Positions 46,384 through 58,045 of a DNA stretch of 64,000 nt are shown here, piece by piece. Position 1 is the first letter of the stretch, and each line of letters opens with the position of its first letter. A model generated the notes under the pieces. The model made no database searches and was not told the origin of the DNA. It worked only from the letters and a program-made list of their open reading frames with translations. Origin of the DNA: Tretioscincus oriximinensis (Eukaryota; Chordata; Lepidosauria; Squamata; Gymnophthalmidae); the NCBI GenBank assembly GCA_022410635.1, contig JAJVDF010000465.1, positions 146,121 to 210,120 on the forward strand, written 5' to 3'. A program made the translations under genes and the position numbers.

Positions 46384-46490
46384 ACATTCTACAACAATAG
46401 ATCTTTTTAGCGAGTGGATCGCTGAGCATGCTGGTCTTAGGGGGTGGATTGAAAGTGATGTTGCTTCCACCTNGCTAAATATTGTGTGTG
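46384..46490. repeat. Dispersed repeat shared with 50560-50660
   Basis: CTTTTTAGCGAGTGGATCGC, TGAAAGTGATGTTGCTTCC and GCTAAATATTGTG correspond in order to CCTTTTAGCAAGTGGACCAC, ACGATGTTGCTGACAACTC and CTAAATATCTT at 50560-50660. The family is unnamed, and two copies are visible here. Confidence 0.45.
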
Positions 46491-46494
46491 GGTA

Positions 46495-47280
46495 TGAAGC
46501 TTAAGTCTTTGGATAGAGCTTTATTCTGTGGTTTCAGTCTTGTCCCATCAGCTCAATCATTCTGCTACTCATTAATTCTTCATGGTTAAAATATAAAACT
46601 GTAAAACCTTACTAAACATTTTAAATATCATATTGTACGTATTAAAACTTGTATTAAAACAAGATTAAAAAGTCAGACCTTTGTGGTGCTACTGATGTTT
46701 CCAAGGATAATTCAATGATTATTATTGTATTTTTTATTATGGGTAACCAAGCCCAGCCATTTTTAAGGATTCTTTGCCAAACATAAACCTTTTCTGTATT
46801 TGTTCTAGATTAAATCATGGAATAGAGAGCTGCTGTCTGCATTTTAGGACAGACTGTGACATACATTTGCTGGCTTAATTCACTGTCGTGAGATGCATTT
46901 CTGACATATTCATTGGAACCAATCAATCAATATTTAATGGAAACCTCCCCTTGAACTATAAATCTTTCAGAATCACATGCTGTAAGATATAAAACAGGAA
47001 GCTTCACACTTATATTGGCTTCTTGATTATTTGGGGCTGCTTTGAGTTGGAACTGGCAATTAGAGTAACTTCTTAAGTGCCAAGTTTGTGTAAGCAAATG
47101 TAAATGTACTGCACATCATATAAGACCTAGATTTCCCCCAAATATTTCTCCTAAAATTACCCTAGGTTTTGTTTTTTATGAATATTGGTAGCATGAGATT
47201 ATGACATTGTATTCTATGCAAAATCTATACAAGCCACAGGAGTATGTGGAAGCATCCCTCATCAAATGGAGCCGTTGCTT
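46495..47280. other. No gene or repeat recognised
   Basis: AT-rich sequence with frequent stops on both strands. Confidence 0.45.
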
Positions 47281-47430
47281 TGAATCATCGAATCATATCA
47301 GAAGGGACCTCCAGGCCCTTCAATGCAGGATTCACTAAACCACCCCAGACAGATGTCACCCTCAATGACGTAGAAGCAGGAAGGAGGGTCACACGTCCCA
47401 GCCTGTGGAAGTTTGAGACCAGAGAACAAA
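47281..47430 (-). mobile_element. CR1 LINE 3' end (ATTCTATG type), minus strand
   Basis: GAATCATCGAATCATATCAG, AAGGGACCTCCAGGCCCTT and GCAGGATTCACTAAACCACC are the complement of the 3' end at 9700-9856. An insertion of about 40 bp after ACAGATGTC separates it from CCCAGCCTGTGGAAGTTTG. Confidence 0.65.
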
Positions 47431-47459
47431 TACTCCAGCTTTGAAAGTTCCATCCAGGT

Positions 47460-47602
47460 TAGGNTTCCCATATAAAATCCAGGATAGGGCTTTGGACCTT
47501 TAGGGCTTTTCACCAGGTGCCACATCACCTGGGGAGGAAATCACTTTTTCCACACCTATTAAAAGTCCAAAGCTTTATCCTGAATTTTATGTGGGAACCC
47601 TA
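47460..47602. mobile_element. hAT-like foldback element, 143 bp
   Basis: The left end TAGGNTTCCCATATAAAATC, then CAGGATAGGGCTTTGGAC, pairs with the right end (GTCCAAAGCTTTATCCTGAA, TTTTATGTGGGAACCCTA), giving inverted repeats of about 40 bases. TAGGGTTCCCA resembles the TAGGGTTGCC termini of the hAT elements at 22604 and 26422. The flanks do not show a matching 8-bp duplication. Confidence 0.6.
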
Positions 47603-47609
47603 GACTAGA

Positions 47610-50600
47610 CCATAAAGCTCCAAAATGGCCCTGGAAGTTATCTATTTTGGTCATTTTATGTCATGGCCAGGCCAGNAGAACTGGAGGTAGGTTCTTTAGG
47701 TACTTTTTGCAGAATGTTACCTACGATTCTATAAAGAGATTGTTCCTACATAAAACTTGGAAGGGTCCCTGCAATCCATTGCTCTTTTGGCTTGGTCCAA
47801 TGTAACTATATGGCTCTTGGCTCTAATGCTCCACCTTTTAGTTACTGCTTTTTTCCTGTCTGTGCACTGAAAGAAAAAAAAAGACACTCTTCAGATAAAT
47901 GAGATTTTGAACATGACAGAAATACTTTTTCCTTGGGGCTGATAATATTTTTCCGAGCATGAAAAATATCATTGGGAATATTGTAGCAAGAAAATTAAAT
48001 TCTGCGATACATCTGGGATAGTGGAAGACTTTTCACCCACTTTAATCACTGTAACAGCAGGCACATAAGCTTTTATCAAATAGTACCAAACACACAGAAA
48101 AGACCATTACCCTTGAATCAAAGATAATATAGGACAAATTACAGTACTTAAGTAAATATTCTTCTTAAAAATGATGAACTACTGAGAATCAGAACTGGCA
48201 ACAAAGGGCAGTAACAGATGAATCAACACAGCCAANGAAGCTGGACATGTTACCACTGGTGCCAATGGACAGCCAGAGATCTAACCCCATCGCTCTTCTT
48301 CATCCTTCATTCATGAATGTAGCTCAGGGGATCTGAGATAAGAAACAATGTGTACTTGAAAACCACAGGAGACAAGATCTCCCCCAGAGGCACACTGGTT
48401 AACAATGCAGTCATTTTGAGATTTAGGGCAAAAAAGAGTCACATTGGATATATGGCAAATTGGCCATTGAGAGTTTTTTCTATGACAGCTGGAAAGATGC
48501 NGATTATACCACATCTGGGACAGCTGGGGAAAAGCTTCTTTCAGTGGAACAGAAAGGTAAGCAGAGGCTATTGTAAAGAGGTGATTCTAAGGAGAACCCA
48601 CCAGGGGATTGGTTTTCCTTCAGATATTCAGCAGTTACAGGAAGCCAACCTTGAAGTCTATTAAGCTGCTAGAATTCCCCATCTATTCTTGTGATTATAA
48701 TTTAAACGTTAACATTAGTTGTCTTGGCTTATTTGAGCAGAGAAATACTTTCTATTTCCAGCACCCAAGGGTCGAATCAGGACCAAATTAGGGCTGATAT
48801 GCTTTTGTGTTGTTTTTATGAAAGGCTGTCTTAAAAAGCAGGAGAGTACTATGGGATACAGTATTTAACTCTTGTAATGCTGGAATGCATTTGTTCAAAT
48901 CCTTCTCCTCGACCCTCACTTCCTTTAAAGGATGTGAAAGTTCCATATAGTTTTCTCTATAAGAAAAAAATAAACTTTTGGATAATTATAGGCAGAAAAA
49001 TAGAAGAATTCTTAAGCAGCCCTTTTTTCTGTTCTTAATCACATGACTAGTTTCAGAGCCCCAGCTGTTACAAGGAAAGCAACATAAATCTGTTTCNCAC
49101 ATTAACGAAGTGTCTCCAGATGCATGTTAACTGGCACAACATTTTTGAGACTATGTTGGAGATTGCCAATGCAGTCCTTGGTCTAAAGAACAAAAATCAG
49201 CTGTACTGCTGATACAGAAAACCCACCNTTGCAGGGTTGGCGTGGGTGGGTCATCGAACTAGAAAGCAATGAATAGGCTCTACGTTTTCTTCGCTGTTTT
49301 CCCTTTTTTTCTGCCACATTTTGACACTGATTAAGTGGCCTAACAGAGCAAGAAGCAGCTTGACTTTGTATACCGAGACCGTGGTATAAATCCCAGAATC
49401 ATCTTCTGAGTTACACTGAGCACTCACTGAGCAAACATGTTTTTGTTTTTTTAATCCCTGGTTTTGAGCAAATTTCTTAATGGAGCCAGAAGCAGACCTA
49501 AGGACCATGTTCTATGGCAGCAGCTCTTTGCGGATCTCCCCATTGCTTCTGGTGCTTGACAGGTTTTCAGATTTCCCACTGGATCAGCGGGCAGGAAATT
49601 TAAAACTGCAAGGCAGCTGAAACAATGGGAAAATCCACAAAGACCTGCTGCCTTGGACCTCCCTCGAGTCCTTGGGGCTGGCTTTGGTTTCACCGAAAGA
49701 CCCCCAAGGAACCACCTCCGATCAGACAGATTACTCCAAAACCATTGCCAGAGTGCACTTAATGTGAATCATGTAAAACTGCACTTGTAGTAGTTTTCTA
49801 GCAAAATCCACTCAGAAAATGTGTGGCTTTGCAAACTGCACATGGCAACAGCATTTCCCATTTGAATTTAATGAGTGCACCCAACACAGAGCCACACAAA
49901 TTTTGCATCCATTCCCACCCCTAGTGCCAAGGCAGCCATAACTATGTTTCCCATAATAACGATTTCTAACCTGTGTGGAATTTCTTAGTGAGATCATTTT
50001 TTTTCCTTGTAAAATGAAGGAAATGTGCAAGAAAAAGGCAGTGAAGAAGGAAATGAGTGGGCATTTCCTAAAAGCAGATAGAAAGCAATGCAGAACAAAA
50101 GACACTAATAGGATTGTTTAGCTGACTGTTCTTTAGGAGCTCTAGTTAAGCTAACTGCTCTTTAGGAGCTCTAGTTAAAGCTTAATTGCAGGCAAGCAGC
50201 TATTGTGTAACAAAGTGACTAGTTTCTTTTTAAACTGAATCTCCCTGAGCATTGGTTCCTATAGATGTTTCTAAGAACCTGGTCAATTTGAAGCCTTCAT
50301 CTGTTCTATATGACAGCAGCTGGCTTTTCCCATAGCATTCCACAGGGGTGGATTCACTCAACACAAATTTTCCTCACTGATTCTAGTTTCTCCATTACAT
50401 TTCCTGGTTACCTTGTGACATCACATGCCCCATAAGTTAATGCTACGCTTATTTTACTACAATTCCCAGCATTCTCAGAGAACCAGCAGCCGGCTACCCT
50501 TAATCTTTCTTCTTTAAAAGAAGTCTGCTGCTGAATCGTGGAAAATGAGGTAATAGAAAACCCGGGACCATAAGCCTTTTAGCAAGTGGACCACTGAAAC

Positions 50601-51615
50601 TCCGTGAGGTAATGGGGCAAATTCCATACGATGTTGCTGACAACTCACTAAATATCTTTAATGAGGATGTGTAGCCATAATCTGTACATGAGCCAGAAAT
50701 TCAAAACCAGACAAATAATAACAGTAGCCAAATGTAAGAACAAGAAGTTAGAACTAGAAAACCAATAGAGAGAATGCAGTCACTGCTGGTGATAGTGAAA
50801 TCTCCAGGATGGGAATTCAGGTCAACATCTAAAAAAAATATTTGAAACTAATAGATAGCAGCTGGCTTTCTATCCAGGGATGACCTGAGGGCTATAGTTT
50901 ATCTTTTCAGACAGCCACAACCATCCCATACAGGATCCAAAGCACCGTACATTTGGGTGTATAGTATACAATACCATGGATTACATAATATATATGGTAA
51001 CTGATGATTACCATCTCTGTTATCAAAAAGTAATCCTTCTAAAGATCAATTAGGGAGAACGGTAGTATTTCCTTAATATTCTATCCAGCCATCTCAAATA
51101 ATTTGGTTAGTAGGACAGCTTGATAGCATGAAGATATGCCATGAGTATAAGACATAGAATCTAACTGAGTTTTATGTATTTGACAACGTATGGATGTGTA
51201 CTTATGCATCTGGGCACTATGGTTTTAATTTGTTTTTTTTTAATAGTCCTGCTAGGTTACAAGGCAGTACAGAAATGTAAATTTCCCATTTCTGTTGGAA
51301 TCACCCAGGATAGATTACTATCTATAGCTACACTCTCACATATATACAACCCATAAATTTTTAAATGCTATACTGTTATCTGATCTTTTTCTTAAAAATA
51401 ATTCAATGCACCCCATAGGATTACAGGTCTAGAAGAGAATCTCCCCCTCCTACTGACCATTCTAAGTTCTCCAAATAACAAATAAAAATGTCACCAACAC
51501 ATGATCTTTTTCATTTCCCCCCCCCAATTTTTCTAACAAAAAGTCACTAAAATCCACCTTATGATTCTTCTTGCTATGTTCAAAAAATGAAGTGTATGCA
51601 AAATGTGCTTGAAGT
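47610..51615. other. No gene recognised; two minor repeats
   Basis: Four kb with no recognised exon. It contains a 29-bp tandem duplication (50121-50178) and the second copies of two dispersed repeats (50425-50485 and 50560-50660). Confidence 0.45.
50121..50178. repeat. 29-bp tandem duplication
   Basis: Two adjacent copies of GCTRACTGYTCTTTAGGAGC TCTAGTTAA differ at two positions. A small, recent-looking duplication of otherwise unremarkable sequence. Confidence 0.85.
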
Positions 51616-51621
51616 TTATTT

Positions 51622-51727
51622 TGAAGAAGAAGGAGGAGGAGAAGAAGAAAAAGAAGAAGAAGAAGAACTGGGTTCTTATACCCCACTTTTCTCACCTTTC
51701 AAAGTGACTCAAAGAGGCTTACAAGGT
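51622..51727 (-). mobile_element. 5'-truncated tRNA-SINE tail with (CTT)n
   Basis: GAA-rich repeats (51622-51666), then CTGGGTTCTTATACCCCACT, TTTCTCACCTTTCAAAGTGA and CTCAAAGAGGCTTACAAGG, are the reverse complement of the last 100 bases or so of the SINEs at 34537 and 56979. Confidence 0.75.
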
Positions 51728-51729
51728 GG

Positions 51730-53890
51730 GAAGAGGAGGCAGCTGGCTAGGCTTGTTTGTGTGCTGCTTAGACAGGGATCCCCACAGGGGAGAAGGGTGT
51801 TTCCTGAGCTCTTGCATGCGTGAAGATAAACTGGCTGGAGAAGGAAGCGGGTGGATGAAGCTGAAGCTCAACAGAGAACAGTGCTGTTAACACGAATTGC
51901 AAGGAACTGCGGCCGATTTGTGTTAACAGACCCATTTCTGTTTCCATCACATATGTCTATGCAGACTGAGGAAGGTGAAAGCACTTTGGATTTTAGTGTG
52001 CCCAGCACACTGCCACTCCATGTTCGCTCCCATTTTAAAGNGTACTGCATTTACTGCCTAAGTATGACCACACGCGATGAGACGTGGACTACTATTTCAC
52101 TGCATGGATGTATGATGAAAACAGATGCAAGGTACTGCAAAATACTGTAGGTCCTTGTCAGTTCACTGTAAATGGGAAGTGTCTTCAAAGGATTTGGCCT
52201 GCACAAAGCGGTACTTATGTATACAGCTTCTGATCAGCCATGTAATGACTGAGCTTTCACAGCGGTGTGCCCAGCTGGGTTCCCAATACAAGTTACTGCT
52301 GCATGCTGAACATTAAAATGGTAAAGAATTAGACTGTGTATCCAATTCAGTACCAGCAGGTTTGAAGGTATCTATGGTTCCACCTAATTCAGTAACAATA
52401 TTATTTTATCTCAGAGGATCCGTGGAACACATATACACAAAATAAAATTGAGTTCAAGCTTGACAGGAATATCCTTGCTTGTACAAAATATGAAAGGCTG
52501 TTTCATCAGTTTTAAGCATTGGTTTGCAAATGTACTGAATGTTCCTTGTTCCACATTATTGGTGAGTCTAATTTACTTTCTCTTTACCACCCCATTTACC
52601 ATTTTATGTATCCTCTCTCATGTCCTATTTACTTATCACCTCAATAAATAATCTCATCTCTGTCCCACTTCTTCTGCATACAAAATGCTTTCATCTCTAA
52701 GGACTGGCATTCTTTTTATTTTCCAATGANTCTCTTTTCACTGATTTCACTGTTGGCTTTGAATACACTATTTAGATGGTTAGCTGCATTTTATTAATCC
52801 ATTTTGTCTCTTTCCTGACAAGAGGCTCTTTGCAAAGCATTAATTAATAATATTAAATCACACTCTTATATTGCAGATGCAAACAATATAATGGCTGGCC
52901 TGCACAACAAACATTAGCTTGGTGGCTGTTCCTTTTACATCAAGATCAGAACAGACATACAGTAATCAGATGTCTATTAACTAAAACAGAAATGAATAAG
53001 GCAGTGTCATCACCCCATTTTCTTGAATACAAAAGCCTAGAGTGGTATACCAGACCAGGAAGGCATACCCAGAGGTGATTGCACCAACATGTGGAAGGGA
53101 GGCTTCTAATATGCTTACTGATGCAGTATACAGACTAATACAAAATCACCCATTGAGACTGGAGGGAGATTATTCATAATAACACAAATAAAAAACGTTT
53201 TTGAATTTTGCTTGTACAAAAGCCTTATGCGTTTTTTNAAAAAAATTAAATTTTGCTCTGGTGGCGCTTCCTGTTAGCCTAGGGTTAGCAACATTTTAAA
53301 TGTGATAACTTCGAAAACCCTACAGCAAGGCCCTGTCTAACTCAAGCCCCCTTCTCTACCCTAGCTGTACTCCCAGACTCTTTCTCATCCAAGCCATCCC
53401 GCCTCTTCCAAGTCCTGCCTTCCCCTAAAACAAGCACATGATTTTTTAAAATCACAGGCTTTAATGTCATCCCAGCCCCTGTCCTCCTTCCCCTTTACCC
53501 TTGAGCCCAGCATTGGTGTTGGGGACAGCAATGGCACCAGAACCAGGACACATNTCTCCTGGCCCACAAAGCTGCCAGTGATCACAGTATTACTGTGTGT
53601 TAGTTGGCGATCCTAGGGCAGAAGTGTATGGCAGACATTAGTAACGTCTGGCCCACAGCACCTACCCCTTCCTGACTCCTATGGTTGGAGCAGGAATGGA
53701 GTGTGGCAGAGGCAGGTAAGCGAGCGGCATCTGCTACACCCTTGCCATCTTTGGTTTGTTTGTAGTCACTTGTGCAAGTGATGGCTGTCCCTTACTTCAC
53801 TTTCATAGCAGCACACACATTGTGAGTGCTGTGACGAAAGAGAAGCTCAGAAACCTGTGAATTTTAAAAATCATAAGTTTTCCTGGGATT
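51730..53890. other. No gene or repeat recognised
   Basis: A 99-codon frame (51851-52150) and a 67-codon frame (52448-52651) have no recognised domains. Nothing else was seen. Confidence 0.4.
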
Positions 53891-53895
53891 CAGAC

Positions 53896-54080
53896 AACCC
53901 AGTTCTTCTTCTTCTTCTAAAGCTAAAACAGAATATTGTTATTTACCCGCATCTCACCCCTCTATCCCATCCTTATCTGCCCACAGCTGAGCCAAAATAC
54001 CACAACTTAGTTCTGTTACATTATTGACCAAAGGAAGTGAAGGAAGATGCACTTTCCTTTATGGCTATTGTTTGTTGCTT
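53896..54080. repeat. Duplicated 185-bp segment, copy 1 (SINE tail plus flank)
   Basis: AACCCAGTTCTTCTTCTTCT, then AAAGCTAAAACAGAATATTG, continuing to GGCTATTGTTTGTTGC. It matches 57263-57449 with about five substitutions and one 4-base indel outside the tail. In that second copy the same sequence follows a full SINE directly. Here only about 20 bases of the SINE tail are present. Confidence 0.85.
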
Positions 54081-54290
54081 TAGGCTTCTTCTAGGCATCT
54101 GATTAACCAGATAGACTACAAGGATCTAACATGGTTCGCCTGCTCTTTAGGTTTTAAGTATACTAATTTCCTCCATACTTTCTCTCAAATTCTTCTATAA
54201 ATAACACTGATATCGCATTTTGTTTCAGTTTGCTGATCAAGGATTTAATTGTGATGTCTATCCTAGTCTACACTGAACTAAATTTGATAT

Positions 54291-54485
54291 TCTGGGCTGA
54301 CCAGATGATCCCTTTTGGGGGGGGGGGGTTGAAAACCCAGTTTTGGGGTGCTTCATGGTTTTTTCTGCAGAAAAAAAAATAAAAAAACAAGAAAATTCAG
54401 AAAAAAAACTTTTTTTGAAAAAAATGTTCCTCAGAAAAAACTGGGAGGCACCCCAAAACTGAGTTTTCAAACCCCCCAAAAATTT
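54291..54485. mobile_element. Foldback DNA element with GGGGTGC arms
   Basis: TTGAAAACCCAGTTTTGGGG then TGC on the left faces GGCACCCCAAAACTGAGTTT then TCAA on the right, about 90 bp apart and bounded by poly-G and poly-C runs. The left outer end GGGCTGACCAGATGATCCC matches the complement of the right terminus of the hAT-like elements at 31264 and 63304. The right outer end (ACACACCCTA) differs. It is probably a rearranged member of the same family. Confidence 0.6.
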
Positions 54486-54489
54486 CCAA

Positions 54490-55335
54490 GACACACCCTA
54501 ATTTTCATGGACTCTCTTGCTTGAATTGGGGTGGTTATTAACTGTTTGCTAAAGTTTCATAATTGCAGTTATGGGAGCATGGCTTTAAGTCTTCAGATTG
54601 ATTCATACAAAGGTAAAAAAACAGGGAGGAGGGATCTTTTAGGTACTGTCTTCAGGAAAACTGTAATCAAATAGTATAGGNTGAATGAGAGCAATATTTC
54701 AGGTGATTCTAATGACTTGTTCTGGAATGATTCACAAGGAAAATTTACATCACCTTGTTATATGTTTGACTAGAAAGTCCAGCAAGGGAGGCTTGTAGGC
54801 ACCTTTGCTGGACTTTGTGAACTAGACTAACATAGGTATTTTGCTGAAATCAACTGTTTGACTAGCAGTTATACATAGTCAGGTGTGAAAGACGTAAAAA
54901 ACATCTTTGGTACTCAGTGCTTGCAACAAGGCAGGAAGATGGCCAGATGTAAAAGTGACAAGATGTCTTTAGCAGTTCTGCAGACCAGGAAATGGCAGAA
55001 GCTGTAGCTTATATGAAATATCACACCTGCTGCTATTGAATCCCTACCACAACTAGAAGAAATCTATCACCATTCACTTGGTTGAAACATCTGTGTAAAT
55101 TGTGTATTTTCAGTCCCTTTTTACAGGGTTATAAAAAGAAGGATTTCTGCACAGGGATATTCTTGGTTCAGATTTCTAATTACACACCTGGGTTGCCTTC
55201 ATATTATATATCCAGCACCACAATTTTGCTCTTAATTTTCTTTTTCTGCATTAAACCTTCTCCTTTAGGACTTTCCAGAAATCAGATAATCTGAAGACTA
55301 TTTTGTCATTTCAGTCCATTTCCATATATGAGTGT
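54490..55335. other. No gene recognised; small inverted repeat
   Basis: AAAGTCCAGCAAGGGAGGC faces GGCACCTTTGCTGGACTTT at 54776-54818, a mini-hairpin made from part of the 18538 repeat family. Nothing else was seen. Confidence 0.45.
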
Positions 55336-55338
55336 GAT

Positions 55339-55497
55339 CATGGGTGGACACAGAGACTTTTTCTTCTTCTTTAGTCTAATTGTTGACAATGTGTATGTGT
55401 TCCATGGTTGGCACTCTACCTTTCTGCATCAGCCGGCCCTCCACAATATTTTCTGTTTCTCATGTGGCCCCATGGAAAAAATAATTGCCTACCCCTG
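55339..55497. mobile_element. hAT/Charlie-like terminus
   Basis: On the minus strand, from 55497: CAGGGGTAGGCAATTATTTT then TTCCATGGGGCCACATGAG. This start is typical of Charlie-type hAT transposons. A poor partner for the other terminus (CATGGGTGGACA) lies at 55339. No target duplication was seen, so the left limit is uncertain. Confidence 0.4.
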
Positions 55498-55499
55498 GC

Positions 55500-56445
55500 C
55501 TAGGTCCTGCATTCACAGGCCCTACACAGTGGGGAAAATGGAAGGGAATGGAGAGACATTTACAGGGAAGGTCCCCACCTTCACCCTGGATTGTGTTTGG
55601 TTGAATGGCAATTACTGATTCCTAAGTGATAGCAATGTGCAGGAACTAACTCAACCCCAAACACACTCCTCACTTCCTGCTACTGATGGAGACAGTGTAT
55701 GTGGAAAGAGTAAAGAACTCCAAATTTAGGACAGATTGAGAACAGATTTACAGGTGAGGAATTTGACTTGGGCTAATAATTTGGTTAATCCAATAAAACT
55801 GTCCTCTTTTTTTATCAAGGTGTGAATGCAGTAAAAGAAAACTTCAATTATCCTTGTTTTTCATATAAGGACACTTTAAATATACATTACTATTAGTTTA
55901 TTGGTCCTACTGTTAGTTTAGAGGAGGTCCTGAAATGAAATATTCTGCAATTAAAGCCATCTTCTCCCATCAACACTCTTTATATTTGTGACCTAGGGTG
56001 TCCATATGTTGGAGATTGTTTAATAAGAGAAATCATCTGACTTTCATTATTTATTTATTTCATACATTTCTATCCTGCCCTTCCACCCTCAGAAACCAGG
56101 CTGGGTCACAGCATTTAATAAAAACAATACAAATGAAACACATAAAGCTTATTTAAAATATAACCGTGCTGAGCAGGACAACTTTCAGAGAGAGCTAAAT
56201 TAAAAAGAAAAGCTCTCACAAATCACCTTCACATTCGTAAACTCTGATCTCATATTATTTGTTAATGATATTTCTCCAAACCACCCAAGGTGGTCCCAGC
56301 CATTATCTTCCCTGCTATTTGATTCAGCATTGCAAAAACAGAGTTATAGTGTGGTGTTTCAATGTGGACTGATGCTGTGGAAGGCCTGTGGAAGCAGATC
56401 CTGGCCACCACCAGCAGACTGGTGAAAATGTGATGCTTCAGTGCC
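55500..56445. other. No gene recognised; LINE tail remnant
   Basis: ATTTATTTATTTCATACATT, CTATCCTGCCCTTCCACCCT and AGGCTGGGTCACAGCATTTA at 56045-56130 look like a minus-strand LINE tail. Nothing else was seen. Confidence 0.4.
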
Positions 56446-56448
56446 ACC

Positions 56449-56637
56449 AAGGGAGGAGGAAGGAAAGGGAGGAAGATGTAAGAGCAGGAGGAGAAGGAAA
56501 GAGGAGCAGACAGAGGAAAAGGAAGGAGGGGAAGGGGAAGAGGGGAGGAGGCAGAGTTAAGAGGAGGAGGAAAAGGAGAATGAGGAAGAAGAGAGGGCNC
56601 AGTGGGAAGTGGGGAAGGAGATGAGTCAGGAAACACT
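56449..56637. repeat. Polypurine (G/A-rich) tract
   Basis: About 190 bases are almost all A/G on the plus strand, with irregular GGA, GGAA and GGGGAA units. The open frames here (78 and 130 codons) are composition artefacts. An AP-1-like TGAGTCA ends the tract (56622-56628). Triplex or G-quadruplex formation is possible but not shown. Confidence 0.85.
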
Positions 56638-56978
56638 AGATCCCTATTGTACACAAGTAACTGGCATTTCTGCAGATAATTAANTGTATCTCATCATGCA
56701 CATTTACCTGGAATCCATATCTGATATTTCACTTTAATAATCACCTTTATGCATTGCTTGCATTTATGCAAAGAGTAACTTAGCAATCTCTTGTAGCCTA
56801 TTCGTGGGCCATCCCCCTTCTGTTCCCCTCTACTACTGGCGTAGCAGCCCCATTGGGATAGATCACCTTCCACTGCCCCTCTACCCTTTGAATAGTTTAA
56901 TGATTAGTCATTTGGCCATATCACGTTTACAAAAGATAAAAGCATTTGACCATAATAAGTACAAATCTCGATTAAAAG

Positions 56979-57283
56979 CAGGCATGAATGGCTCAATCGC
57001 TAAGGAAACGGTCTCTTATCTGGGAGATCAGGTTTTGAAGCTCTGTGTCAGATGTGGGGAGAGGTGAGTATCTTATCCTAGCCTGTATGTCTAGCCAGCC
57101 CAGCTATTCGAAAGCAAGAATTGTAAGAAATTGCAATGACTGCAAGTAGACAAATGGGAACCACCACAGCCTGGTGGGAAGATAGAATGCAAGCCTTTAA
57201 GCAAAATATCCTTGTAAGCNTCTTTGAGTCCCTTTGAAAGGTGAGAAAAGCAGGGTATAAGAACCCAGTCCTTCTTCTTCTCC
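56979..57283 (+). mobile_element. tRNA-derived SINE with (CTT)n tail
   Basis: The head contains ATGGCTCAATCGCTAAGG (A-box region) and GGTTTTGAAGCTC (B box, 57031-57043). The body (GCCCAGCTATTCGAAAGCAA, GCAATGACTGCAAGTAGAC) and the tail (GAGTCCCTTTGAAAGGTGAG, AAAAGCAGGGTATAAGAACC, CAGTCCTTCTTCTTC) follow. It is full length and aligns with the minus-strand copy at 34537-34850. The segment directly downstream is duplicated at 53896-54080. Confidence 0.85.
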
Positions 57284-57449
57284 TAAAGCTAAAACAGAAT
57301 TAATATTGTTATTTACCCCCATCTCACCCCTCTACCCCATCCTTATCTGCCCACAGCTGAGCCAAAATACCACAACTTAGTTCTGTTACATTACTGACCA
57401 AAGGAAGTGAAGGAAGATGCACTGTCCTTTATGGCTATTGTTTGTTGCC
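57263..57449. repeat. Duplicated 185-bp segment, copy 2 (SINE tail plus flank)
   Basis: This contains the last 20 bases or so of the SINE at 56979-57283 followed by about 165 bp shared with 53896-54080 (AAAGCTAAAACAGAATTAAT, CACAGCTGAGCCAAAATACC, AAGGAAGTGAAGGAAGATGC). Similarity stops at TTTGTTGC in both copies. Confidence 0.85.
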
Positions 57450-57454
57450 TTCNC

Positions 57455-58040
57455 AGCCACCATAAAAACAGATGAGTCCAGTTCCTGGCTCCTCCCTTGG
57501 CCTGCCAGCATGCTTTGCCCCCACAGCTCTGGTTAGAATATTGCTGATCTCATTGGCCAAATTTGGAGTCAATGAAATCGCCTGCAGGCAAATTGGGAAT
57601 ATTCTAACTTTACCTCTGGAAGTAGTAAGAAGATATTAATATTTTTATTGCTTTTATTATTATAAAACCAGAAGTTGAGGGAAGAAGGGGAGTAAAATAA
57701 ATAAATAAAGTAGATAAATAAGTACATAAGTAAATTACAGCCCATGGGCAAAATACAGCCAAAATACGGGCCTATATAGATGTCCTTATGCCCATGAGCA
57801 CCATTCCTGCATGGTAAACCTTCTATTGTTTAAGTAACAGTTATGGTTAGAACAATAGGCACACTGGTGTAGAAACTGTGGCTTTTCTTCCTTTATGTAC
57901 AGGGCTAAATACATAAAAGGCTGTCAGCCAAAGTCAAAACACAGTTGGTGTCTTAGGGTTACAATCTTTAGAGTTACTAAAGGTATGTCATCTAGTCTTC
58001 CATTGGGCTGTCAGGGACAAGGACTAAGCAGAAAATCAAG
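57455..58040. other. No gene or repeat recognised
   Basis: Short frames and AT-rich patches, including AAATAAATAAA at about 57694-57710. Confidence 0.4.
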
Positions 58041-58045
58041 AGTCA

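Noticed and set aside
56262..56654. 130-codon Pro/Ser/Leu-rich minus-strand frame
   Set aside because: Translation of the polypurine tract.
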